Part shown: positions 25,781-33,462 of the stretch, one piece after another
Position numbering within the stretch: position 1 is the first letter of the stretch
Layout of the letters: each line of letters starts with the position of its first letter
Source of the DNA: Allobosea sp. Tri-44
GTDB taxonomy: Bacteria; Pseudomonadota; Alphaproteobacteria; Rhizobiales; Beijerinckiaceae
DNA: 64,000 bases
Reading direction: 5' to 3'
NCBI RefSeq assembly: GCF_004123845.1
Contig: NZ_NBDP01000064.1
Coordinates: 62,001-126,000 of the forward strand
Position numbers and translations under genes: made by a program
Notes under the pieces: model-generated
The model's database searches: none
The model's input: the letters and a program-made list of their open reading frames with translations, nothing else
Told to the model about the DNA's origin: nothing

Positions 25781-26437
25781 TCAGCGCCCGCCCGCGGCCG
25801 TGATCAGTTTGGCGACCTCGCTCTGGCCGCGCTTTTTGGCATGCGCAAGCGGAGTGACGCCATCGCGGTCGGCAAGGTTGGGATTGGCGCCGGCGTCGAG
25901 CACGAGCCTCGCCACCTCTCGATGGCGCGGGCCGCCATCGCCGAGGATCACGATCTCCAGAAGACAGGTCCAGCCGAGATTGTTGATGTGGTTCACGTCG
26001 ATGCCACTGGTCAGGAGCAGCTTGGCGGTCTCGACATGGGCGCGCTCGCAGGCCGGAATCAGCGCATTGCCGCCATAGCGGTTGCGCAGCGACAGGTCGG
26101 GCTTGAGCGGCAGCATCGCCGCGATGATCTCGGTGCGGCCACTGGCGCCGGCGAGCAGCCAGGGCGTGTCCTGGTTCGCGGCCTGGGCGTTGGGGCTCGC
26201 TCCCGCGGCGAGCAACGCCTTGGCGATAGCGACATGGTTGCCGGCGACGGCGAGCAGGAGCGGCGTCTGCCTCTGGCCGTCGAGCGCTTCGAGATCGGCG
26301 CCGGCTGTGATCAGGCCGTTCACCGCCGCAAGATCGCCACGACCGGCCGCGTCGAGCAGCCCGGTCTGGGCCTCGCTTGTCCCCGCCATCAGCAACACTC
26401 CCGCCAGGATCGCGGCAGCGCGCAGCAGCCGCCTCAT
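25781..26437 (-). CDS. Exported ankyrin-repeat protein
   Basis: 218 residues. A signal peptide of about 23 residues ends SEAQ. The rest consists of about five ankyrin repeats, for example GADLEALDGQRQTPLLLAVAG, GASPNAQAANQDTPWLLAG, GIDVNHINNLGWTCLLEIVI and GANPNLADRDGVTPLAHAKK. Ankyrin repeats bind proteins, and the leader suggests a periplasmic role. It overlaps the hrcA stop/start as ATGA and may be co-transcribed with hrcA, although no functional link is obvious. Confidence 0.88.
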   Translation of the reverse strand: MRRLLRAAAILAGVLLMAGTSEAQTGLLDAAGRGDLAAVNGLITAGADLEALDGQRQTPLLLAVAGNHVAIAKALLAAGASPNAQAANQDTPWLLAGASGRTEIIAAMLPLKPDLSLRNRYGGNALIPACERAHVETAKLLLTSGIDVNHINNLGWTCLLEIVILGDGGPRHREVARLVLDAGANPNLADRDGVTPLAHAKKRGQSEVAKLITAAGGR

Positions 26438-27516
26438 CGCCCGCTGTCGAGCAGACGCCCGACCACCTTGGCGGTATAGTCGACCATCGGCACGATCCGG
26501 GCATAGTTCAAGCGCGTCGGGCCGATGATGCCGACGACGCCGACGATGCGCTGGCCGACATCGCGGAAGGGCGCCGCGATGATCGACGAGCCCGACATCG
26601 AGAACAGGTTGTTCTCCGAGCCGATGAAGATACGCACCCCGTCGCCGGCCTCGGCGCGCGAGAGCAGGTCGATCAATTCGGTCTGCGTCTCCAGATCGGC
26701 GAAGAGCAGGCGGATGCGCTCGAGATCCTCCTGCGCCTTCAGATCCTCGAGCAGATTGGCCTGGCCGCGCACGATCAGGTGCCGGTCGCTGGAGGGACCG
26801 GAGCTCGTGGCGATGCCCGTCTCGACCAGCCGGGCGGTCAGTTCGTCGAGCTCGCGCTCCATCTGCGTGCGGCTGTCGGCGATCTCACGCCGCAGCTCGT
26901 CCAGCGTCTTGCCGACGATGCGGGCATTGAGGAAATTGCCGGCCTCGACCAGCGCCGAAGCCGGCAGTCCCGGCGGCAGCGCCAGGATGCGGTTCTCGAC
27001 CGTACCGTCATCGGCGACGAGGACGACGAGCGCGCGGCCAGCATCGAGCCGGACGAACTCGATATGGCGCAGCCTTGCATTGGCCTTGGTGGTGACGACG
27101 ACGCCGGCGCCGCGCGACAGCCCCGACAGCAGCGCCGAAGCCTCGGTCAGCGTCTGATCGAGCGAGCGGTTGCTGGCGGCCGCCCTGATCTGCGCCTCGA
27201 TGCGGGCCCGCTCGTCCGAGGTGAGGTTGCCGACCTCCATCATGCCGTCGACGAAGAAGCGCAGGCCCCGCTCGGTTGGCAGACGCCCGGCCGAGGTGTG
27301 CGGCGCATAGATCAGCCCGGCCATCTCCAGATCGGTCATGACGTTGCGCACCGTCGCCGGCGACAGCGCGATCGGCAGCAGGCGGGCGATGTTGCGCGAG
27401 CCTACCGGCTCGCCGGTGGTGAGGTAACCGTCGACGATCTGGCGAAAGATTTCGCGCGAGCGCTGGTCGATCTCGACCAGGCCGCCGGGCGAATCCGGGC
27501 GGGTATGGGCGCTCAT
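26434..27516 (-). CDS. hrcA: HrcA, heat-inducible transcription repressor
   Basis: 360 residues from the ATG at 27514-27516. The N-terminal winged helix includes QRSREIFRQIVDGYLTTGEPVGSRNIAR and LSPATVRNVMTDLEMAGLIYAPHTSAGRLPT, the hallmark of HrcA. The C-terminal GAF-like core ends GPTRLNYARIVPMVDY. It represses groESL/dnaK operons through CIRCE elements; none is seen in this window. Alternatives are the ATG at 27549 and a TTG at 27576; 27516 is chosen because GAGG lies just upstream and homologues begin close to the conserved domain. Divergent from rph, the usual neighbour. Confidence 0.95.
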   Translation of the reverse strand: MSAHTRPDSPGGLVEIDQRSREIFRQIVDGYLTTGEPVGSRNIARLLPIALSPATVRNVMTDLEMAGLIYAPHTSAGRLPTERGLRFFVDGMMEVGNLTSDERARIEAQIRAAASNRSLDQTLTEASALLSGLSRGAGVVVTTKANARLRHIEFVRLDAGRALVVLVADDGTVENRILALPPGLPASALVEAGNFLNARIVGKTLDELRREIADSRTQMERELDELTARLVETGIATSSGPSSDRHLIVRGQANLLEDLKAQEDLERIRLLFADLETQTELIDLLSRAEAGDGVRIFIGSENNLFSMSGSSIIAAPFRDVGQRIVGVVGIIGPTRLNYARIVPMVDYTAKVVGRLLDSGR

Positions 27517-27653
27517 CGCCTCGTGAACAGCCTCGTGACCATGGCCCATTGTCCCCGGCGCGGGCGGCAGGATCAAGCCCTCATGACCGGCTCGCCTTGC
27601 CGCTCTCCGGTTAAACGCCTACAAGCCGCGAATTCAGAAGACAGGATGGCACG

Positions 27654-28370
27654 ATGAGACCCTCGAAGCGCGCAGCCGACGAGATGCGCAAGGTCACGCT
27701 GGAACGTGGCGTGGTCCGCTACGCGGAAGGGTCGTGCATGGTCACCTTCGGCGAGACCAAGGTGCTCTGTGCCGCGACCGTCGAGGAAAAGGGGCCGCCC
27801 TGGCTGCGCGGCACCGGCAAGGGCTGGGTCACCGCCGAATATTCGATGCTGCCGCGCGCCACGCATGAGCGCACCCGCCGTGAGGTCACTTCGGGCAAGC
27901 CGTCGGGGCGGACGCAGGAGATCCAGCGTCTCGTCGGACGCTCGCTTCGCGCCGTGGTCGACCTGACCGCGATCGGCGAGCGCCAGATCGTCGTCGACTG
28001 CGACGTGCTGCAGGCCGATGGCGGCACCCGCACCGCCTCGATCACCGGCGCCTGGGTCGCGCTGCACGATGCGCTGAAATGGATGGAAGGCCGTGGCATG
28101 CTGAAAGGCGCCAACCCGCTGAAGGACCATGTCGCAGCGGTCTCCTGCGGCATCGTCGCCGGCAATCCCGTGATCGACCTCGACTATGTCGAGGATTCCG
28201 GCGCGCAGACCGATGCGAATTTCGTCATCACCGGCTCAGGCGGCCTCGTCGAGGTACAGGGCACGGCCGAAGGCGCTCCCTTCAGCGAGGAAGAGCTGAT
28301 GGCGCTGCTCAAGCTCGCCAAGGGCGGCATCGGCAAACTGGTCGCCCTGCAGAAGGCTACGGTTTCCTAG
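27654..28370 (+). CDS. rph: Ribonuclease PH
   Basis: 238 residues, full length. It begins MRPSKRAADEMRKVTLERG, with the phosphate-binding TRREVTSGKPSGRTQEIQRLVGRSLRA segment and IVVDCDVLQADGGTRTASITGAWVAL. It trims tRNA 3' ends phosphorolytically. It is the first gene of an apparent operon with the small membrane protein, rdgB and hemW, and is divergent from hrcA as in most alphaproteobacteria. Confidence 0.97.
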   Translation: MRPSKRAADEMRKVTLERGVVRYAEGSCMVTFGETKVLCAATVEEKGPPWLRGTGKGWVTAEYSMLPRATHERTRREVTSGKPSGRTQEIQRLVGRSLRAVVDLTAIGERQIVVDCDVLQADGGTRTASITGAWVALHDALKWMEGRGMLKGANPLKDHVAAVSCGIVAGNPVIDLDYVEDSGAQTDANFVITGSGGLVEVQGTAEGAPFSEEELMALLKLAKGGIGKLVALQKATVS

Positions 28371-28383
28371 ACTGGGGGGTGCG

Positions 28384-28584
28384 ATGGATTGGCTGACCGT
28401 CGTCCTGGGCGTGCTCATCGGTCTTCTCTTGGTCGGCGGAGTGATTATCTTCGCCTTCCGGGCCGAAACCTGGCCGGGCCGGAAACGATCTCGCCTCGCG
28501 CCGCCCTCCGGCCGCTACGATGACGGCGACGGTAACCAGCCCCTGACCTCGCACGATTCCCCCTCCTCGCCCTCAGATCACTGA
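28384..28584 (+). CDS. Small single-pass membrane protein, unknown
   Basis: 66 residues beginning MDWLTVVLGVLIGLLLVGG, one strong membrane helix (about 4-25), then a basic patch (RKRSR) and a Ser/Pro/Asp-rich tail. The basic side predicts a cytoplasmic tail. It fits exactly between rph (13-base gap) and rdgB (10-base gap) in the same direction, and its membrane helix argues that it is real. I do not recognise a family. Confidence 0.6.
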   Translation: MDWLTVVLGVLIGLLLVGGVIIFAFRAETWPGRKRSRLAPPSGRYDDGDGNQPLTSHDSPSSPSDH

Positions 28585-28594
28585 AACCAATCCG

Positions 28595-29242
28595 ATGACC
28601 GAACAACGCCTCCTCACCGGCAAGGTTGTGATCGCGACCCACAACCAGGGCAAATTGCGCGAGATGCGCGAGCTTCTGGCGCCCTATGGAGTCGAGCTGG
28701 TCTCGGCCGGCGAGCTTGGCCTGCCCGAGCCCGAGGAGAACGGCCACATGTTCGCCGAGAACGCCGCGATCAAGGCGGTCGCGGCAGCGGAAGCCTCCGG
28801 CCTGCCGGCGCTGGCCGACGATTCCGGCGTCTGCATCGATGCGCTCGACGGCGCGCCCGGCCTGTTCTCGGCCAATTGGGCCGGGCCGGGCAAGGATTTC
28901 GCCCCGGCACTGGCCCGCGTCCAGGTGGAACTGGCCAAGCGCGGCGCGACCACACCCGAGCAGCGCAAGGCGCATTTCGTCTCGGCGCTGGTGATCGCCT
29001 GGCCGGACGGACATCAGGAGCTGTTCGAGGGCCGCGTCTTCGGCGAGATCGTCAACTCACCGCGCGGGCTTTCCGGCTTCGGCTACGACCCGATCTTCCA
29101 GCCGGCCGGCCATGCCAAGACCTTCGGCGAGATGACGGCGGAGGAAAAGCACGGCATTCCGCAGGACGGCTCGCCCGGCCTGTCGCACCGGGCCCGCGCC
29201 TTCCATGTCCTGGCCGCCGCCTGCCTGAGGACGCCCGCTTGA
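28595..29242 (+). CDS. rdgB: dITP/XTP pyrophosphatase (RdgB/HAM1)
   Basis: 215 residues. Signature motifs are KVVIATHNQGKLREM (substrate loop), ENAAIKAVAAAEASGLPALADDSGVCIDALDGAPGLFSA (catalytic Asp) and GFGYDPIFQPAGHAKTFGEM. It hydrolyses non-canonical purine triphosphates to protect DNA. Its stop overlaps the TTG start of hemW (TTGA), so the two are translationally coupled. Confidence 0.96.
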   Translation: MTEQRLLTGKVVIATHNQGKLREMRELLAPYGVELVSAGELGLPEPEENGHMFAENAAIKAVAAAEASGLPALADDSGVCIDALDGAPGLFSANWAGPGKDFAPALARVQVELAKRGATTPEQRKAHFVSALVIAWPDGHQELFEGRVFGEIVNSPRGLSGFGYDPIFQPAGHAKTFGEMTAEEKHGIPQDGSPGLSHRARAFHVLAAACLRTPA

Positions 29243-30441
29243 CGTCCGCAGCCGCCTTGGCGCGGCAACCCGGCGTGCCGGCACACCCGACCGCGGATGC
29301 CGGCTTCGCCGTCTATGTGCACTGGCCGTTCTGCCTGGCCAAATGCCCCTATTGCGACTTCAACTCCCATGTCCGGCATCAGCCGCCGGACCAGGCGCGC
29401 TACATCGCCGCCTTCCGCCGCGAGATCGCCCAGCGCGCCGAACTCGCGCCGGGTCGCACGGTCAACTCGATCTTCTTCGGCGGCGGCACGCCCTCGCTGA
29501 TGGAGGGCGCCACAGTCGGCGCGATCCTCGATGCGATCGGCGAGCACTGGGCCATCGCCTCGGACTGCGAGGTGTCGCTAGAGGCCAATCCGACCAGCGT
29601 CGAGGCCGGGCGCTTCCGCGATTTCCGGGCGGCGGGCGTCAACCGCGTCTCGCTCGGCGTCCAGGCGCTGAACGATACCGACCTGAAAGCACTCGGCCGG
29701 ATGCATTCGGCGCAGGAAGCGCTCGACGCGGTCGCGATCGCGCGGCGCTATTTCGAGCGCTACTCCTTCGACCTGATCTATGCCCGCTCCCCGAACCAGA
29801 CGCCGGCGCTCTGGCAGGCAGAGCTCGAACTCGCGATCAGCCATGCCGCCGAGCATCTCTCGCTCTACCAGCTCACCATCGAGCCCGGCACCGCCTTCGA
29901 GCAGCTCTACAAGGCCGGCAAGCTCGCCATTCCCGAGCCCGATGCCGGCGCCGCGCTCTACGAGCTGACGCAGGAGATCACCGCCAAGCATGGCTTGCCG
30001 GTCTACGAGATCTCGAACCATGCCCGGCCGGGCGCCGAGTGCCGGCACAACCTGGTCTACTGGCACTATGGCGAATATGCCGGCGTCGGCCCCGGCGCCC
30101 ATGGCCGGCTGGTGACCACCGATGGTCGCTTTGCCCAATCGACCGAGAAGCGCCCCGAAACCTGGCTGGATCGGATCGAGGCCGGCACTGACGCACTGGT
30201 CGAGAACGAGCGTCTCTCGGCCGAGGCGCAGGGCGACGAATACCTGCTGATGGGTCTCAGACTGGTTGAAGGCATCGATCTCGACGTCTTCGAGGGACTC
30301 GCTGGCCGAAAGCTCAACGGAAACCGGATCGGCAGCCTGATCGGCGAGGGCTTCCTCATCCGCACGCCGAATGGCCGCCTCGCCGCGACGCCGGAAGGCG
30401 CCCTGCTGCTCGACGCGCTCGTCGCCGATCTGGCGGCCTGA
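29239..30441 (+). CDS. hemW: HemW, radical SAM heme chaperone
   Basis: 400 residues from the TTG at 29239, which overlaps the rdgB stop. The radical SAM cluster motif is FCLAKCPYCDFNSH (Cys spaced CxxxCxxC, with the HemW-type extra residue pattern). GGGTPSLM and EANPTSVEAGRF follow, and the C-terminal HemW domain contains HNLVYWHYGEYAGVGPGAHG. It is often annotated as coproporphyrinogen III oxidase, but the CPYCDF form marks HemW, which delivers heme to respiratory proteins. Later in-frame starts (TTG 29257, GTG 29275) are possible. Confidence 0.93.
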   Translation: MTSAAALARQPGVPAHPTADAGFAVYVHWPFCLAKCPYCDFNSHVRHQPPDQARYIAAFRREIAQRAELAPGRTVNSIFFGGGTPSLMEGATVGAILDAIGEHWAIASDCEVSLEANPTSVEAGRFRDFRAAGVNRVSLGVQALNDTDLKALGRMHSAQEALDAVAIARRYFERYSFDLIYARSPNQTPALWQAELELAISHAAEHLSLYQLTIEPGTAFEQLYKAGKLAIPEPDAGAALYELTQEITAKHGLPVYEISNHARPGAECRHNLVYWHYGEYAGVGPGAHGRLVTTDGRFAQSTEKRPETWLDRIEAGTDALVENERLSAEAQGDEYLLMGLRLVEGIDLDVFEGLAGRKLNGNRIGSLIGEGFLIRTPNGRLAATPEGALLLDALVADLAA

Positions 30442-30621
30442 GGACAGATCGCGGCAACGATCTCCGGACTCGGTATCATTAAACCGATTTAAGTTGATGA
30501 GAAGCCCTGCTGGAGCAAGGCTCGCCATGACGAAGCAGCCACCTTCCGCCACGTCACCGCCGCAATCGGCGCCCCCGATGTCACCCGCAAGGACGGGACA
30601 GTCCGGCTCAGGGAGGTCAAG

Positions 30622-31845
30622 ATGCAGCAGAGCAAGATCGACGAAACGCGCACGGCGCTGTCGCGCCGCCGCTTGTTGCAGGTCGCTGGAGCGGGCGCGC
30701 TTGCAGCCGCCGCCGACACGGCCTTGGCGCAGGCCCCGGCCGCCCGCCCCGGGCCGCCGAGCACGATCACCAGCCCGCCACGCGATTTCAGCCGTGGCGG
30801 CGCGCCCACCACCTATTTCTGGGACCCTGACGTCATCGCCGTCGATCCGGCCTTCGAGGGCCTGGCCCAGCCCAATGCGCCGATCCAGCGGCTCTGGACC
30901 GGCGCGCTCTGGGCGGAAGGGCCAGCCTGGAACGCGCAGGGGCGCTACCTCGTCTGGAGCGACATCCCGAACAACCGGCAGATGCGCTGGCTTGAGGATG
31001 ATGGCCGCGTCAGTGTCTTCCGTACGCCCTCGGGCAACAGCAATGGCAACAGCTTCGACTTCCAGGGCCGGCAACTCTCCTGCGAGCATCTGAACCGCCG
31101 CGTCGTCCGCTACGAGCTCGACGGCTCGGTGACGATCCTCGCCGACAAGTTTGACGGCAAGCGGCTGAACTCGCCCAACGACGTCGTTCAGCATCCCGAC
31201 GGCAGCTACTGGTTCACCGACCCGCCCTATGGCGGCCAACTCTATGAAGGCGCGCCCGATGCGGCAGGCGGGCCGAGCAATGCGAGCGGCAAGCTCAACC
31301 CTCGCCTCGGCCAGCCGCCCGAGATCGGCTCTTACAAGCGCGAATTGCCGACGAATTGCTACCGCATCGATCCGAGCGGCCGCGTCGATCTCGTCGTCAC
31401 CGAACAACAGGTGCCCGACCCGAACGGCCTGTGCTTCTCGCCCGACTTCAAGAAGCTCTACGTCGCCTCGACCGGCAAGGGCCCGGGCGACACCGGTCCC
31501 GGCGGCAAGGGCGACATCCATGTCTTCGATGTCGGTGCCGACAACAAGCTCTCGAACGGCAAGCTGTTCTCGGACTGCATGGTCGACGGGGTGAAATGCG
31601 GGCCGGACGGGTTGCGCTGCGACGTGCAGGGCAATCTCTGGGCCTCATCCAATGCCGGCCGCGCCGTCGGCTACAATGGCGTGCTCTGCTTCAGCCCGGA
31701 CGGCAAGCTGATCGGCCGCATCCGCCTGCCGGAAGTGTGCGGAAACGTCTGCTTCGGCGGGCCGAAGCGCAACCGGCTGTTCATGGCCGCGAGCCAGTCG
31801 CTCTACGCGGTCTATCTCGGCACGCAAGGCGCCGCGCCGGGCTGA
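30622..31845 (+). CDS. Tat-exported SMP-30/gluconolactonase-like protein
   Basis: 407 residues; GGAGG lies seven bases before the ATG. The N-terminus has a Tat signal: SRRRLLQVAGAGALAAAA with the twin arginines, then a cleavage site near LAQA. The body is a six-bladed propeller of the SMP-30/gluconolactonase family, with ALWAEGPAWNAQGRYLVWSD (metal Glu), NSPNDVVQHPDGSYWFTDPPYG (Asn/Asp ligands) and PNGLCFSPDFKKLYVAST. It likely hydrolyses a sugar lactone or similar ester in the periplasm. It is monocistronic and convergent with tsaE-amgK. Confidence 0.88.
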   Translation: MQQSKIDETRTALSRRRLLQVAGAGALAAAADTALAQAPAARPGPPSTITSPPRDFSRGGAPTTYFWDPDVIAVDPAFEGLAQPNAPIQRLWTGALWAEGPAWNAQGRYLVWSDIPNNRQMRWLEDDGRVSVFRTPSGNSNGNSFDFQGRQLSCEHLNRRVVRYELDGSVTILADKFDGKRLNSPNDVVQHPDGSYWFTDPPYGGQLYEGAPDAAGGPSNASGKLNPRLGQPPEIGSYKRELPTNCYRIDPSGRVDLVVTEQQVPDPNGLCFSPDFKKLYVASTGKGPGDTGPGGKGDIHVFDVGADNKLSNGKLFSDCMVDGVKCGPDGLRCDVQGNLWASSNAGRAVGYNGVLCFSPDGKLIGRIRLPEVCGNVCFGGPKRNRLFMAASQSLYAVYLGTQGAAPG

Positions 31846-31857
31846 GAAGCGCCCGGC

Positions 31858-33462
31858 TCAGCCCTCATCCTGCTCGGGCCGATCCTGCTCCGCGGGGTCG
31901 GCCTTCGCTTCCGGCTTCGGCTGATCCGCATAGAGCTTGGGCAGGTAGGTCTCGTACCAGGCTTTCAGCTCGGCCAGCGCCGGATGTTCGAGATTGCGGC
32001 GCAGATAGGCTTCAATCCGGGGCAGGTGCTTGAGATAGCCCGGCTTGCCGTCGCGCCGGTCGAGCCTGGCGAAGATGCCGGCGATCTTGGTGTTGCGCTG
32101 CGCGCCGAGGATCGCATAGGCGCGGGCAAAGCCCGGCAGGTCGAAGCTCGGATCGGTGCCGCGCCGTGCTCCGGCATAGGCTGCAAGCAGACGCAATTCC
32201 AGCGCTGCCGGCACGTCGACCCGGGCATCCTGCCCGAGCGCGACGAGGTCATAGCCGGGATGGCCGAGCACCGCGTCCTGGAAATCGATCAGGCCGAGCC
32301 TTGCATGACCGACACGATCCGCCAGCCAGAGCAGGTTCGGCGAGTGATAGTCGCGCAGCGTCCAGGTCGCCGGCGTCTCGAAGAGCTCGTCGAACAGCTT
32401 GTCCCAGATGCGGCTGAACTCCGCCCGCGTCACCGCCGGCAAGGTGACGCCAGCGATATGCGGGGCATACCAGTCGAGCACCAGCTCGGTCTCGATGGCG
32501 AGCGCCTCGCGGTCATAGTCCGGCAGGACGTGGTCGCGCCCTTCGGCGACCGGAAGAATCGTTGGCAGAGCGTGCCGGTGCAGCTCGGCGAGCAGGCGGG
32601 CCGCGGCCTCGTAACGCTCGGGGATCGGCCCGTCCTCATTGACCACCGGCTCGGAGCCAAGGTCCTCGATGATCAGAAGGCCGGTAACGAGGTCCTGCGC
32701 CAGGATCGCCGGCGCGGAGAGGCCGAGCGAACGCAAACCCTTGTCCATGGCGACGAAAGCATCGACGGATTCGGCGAGATGGGCGATGGCGCTGTAGGGC
32801 TTGCCCTGGCGGATCGCCGGCCCGTCGGCCCGTGGCGGCGAGATCATCAGGATCGCGGTCTCGCCCGAGGGCCTGATCAGGCGCTCATAGGCACGGCTCG
32901 AGGCGTCACCGAGCATGAATTCGCGCCGCGCCTCGCTCCAGCCGGCCTCGTCGATCAGCTGTCGCGCGCCGATCGCGAGCGACAGCCGCTGGCGCCAGAG
33001 CACCCCGCCGGAGAGCGTCGCGATCCTGCCCTGCTCGGGGTTCTCAGGGTCGACATCGAGCACGATGTCGAGCCGCCGGCCGGCCGGCAGACGCGTGCCG
33101 GCCCGGTCCGGCCATTCGACGATAGTAATCGCGAGATCGAGATCCTCGACCAAGCCGATATCGTCGAGCTCGTCGGGATTGCGGACGCGGTAGAGATCGG
33201 CGTGCAGCAGGAGCCCGCGCGGGCTGTCATAGCTCTGCACCAGGGTAAAGGTCGGGCTCGGCGCTTCCAGTGCGGGATCGTCGGTGAGGCGGCGCAGCAT
33301 GGCGCGGGCCAATAGCGACTTGCCGGCACCGAGATGGCCTGAAAGCGCGACGATGTCACCGGTCTTGAGAATATCGGCGATGTCCTGCGCCAGCCGCACC
33401 GTCGCGGCCTCGGTCGACAGGACGACGACATGGCTGCCCGTCCGCGCGGCTTCGTCGCTCAT
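31858..33462 (-). CDS. TsaE-AmgK fusion: t6A ATPase plus amino-sugar kinase
   Basis: 534 residues in two domains. Residues 1-160 are TsaE, with Walker A GHLGAGKSLLARA, PSPTFTLVQSYD and HADLYRVRNPDELDDIGLVE; it is the ATPase of the TsaBDE complex making t6A37 in tRNA. Residues about 165-510 are an APH-fold kinase, with the catalytic loop LRDYHSPNLLWLAD and the metal motif GLIDFQDAVLGHPGYDL, characteristic of AmgK-type N-acetylmuramate/N-acetylglucosamine kinases of peptidoglycan recycling. The tail is acidic. The start overlaps divL as ATGA. The fusion is known in Hyphomicrobiales; the AmgK partner MurU is not found beside it here. Confidence 0.92.
   Translation of the reverse strand: MSDEAARTGSHVVVLSTEAATVRLAQDIADILKTGDIVALSGHLGAGKSLLARAMLRRLTDDPALEAPSPTFTLVQSYDSPRGLLLHADLYRVRNPDELDDIGLVEDLDLAITIVEWPDRAGTRLPAGRRLDIVLDVDPENPEQGRIATLSGGVLWRQRLSLAIGARQLIDEAGWSEARREFMLGDASSRAYERLIRPSGETAILMISPPRADGPAIRQGKPYSAIAHLAESVDAFVAMDKGLRSLGLSAPAILAQDLVTGLLIIEDLGSEPVVNEDGPIPERYEAAARLLAELHRHALPTILPVAEGRDHVLPDYDREALAIETELVLDWYAPHIAGVTLPAVTRAEFSRIWDKLFDELFETPATWTLRDYHSPNLLWLADRVGHARLGLIDFQDAVLGHPGYDLVALGQDARVDVPAALELRLLAAYAGARRGTDPSFDLPGFARAYAILGAQRNTKIAGIFARLDRRDGKPGYLKHLPRIEAYLRRNLEHPALAELKAWYETYLPKLYADQPKPEAKADPAEQDRPEQDEG

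Noticed and set aside
27517..27653. CIRCE element between hrcA and rph
   Set aside because: No TTAGCACTC-N9-GAGTGCTAA-type repeat; HrcA must act on operons outside the window.
29578..31521. 647-codon antisense frame across hemW and the SMP-30 gene
   Set aside because: Spans two unrelated real genes and has shadow composition.
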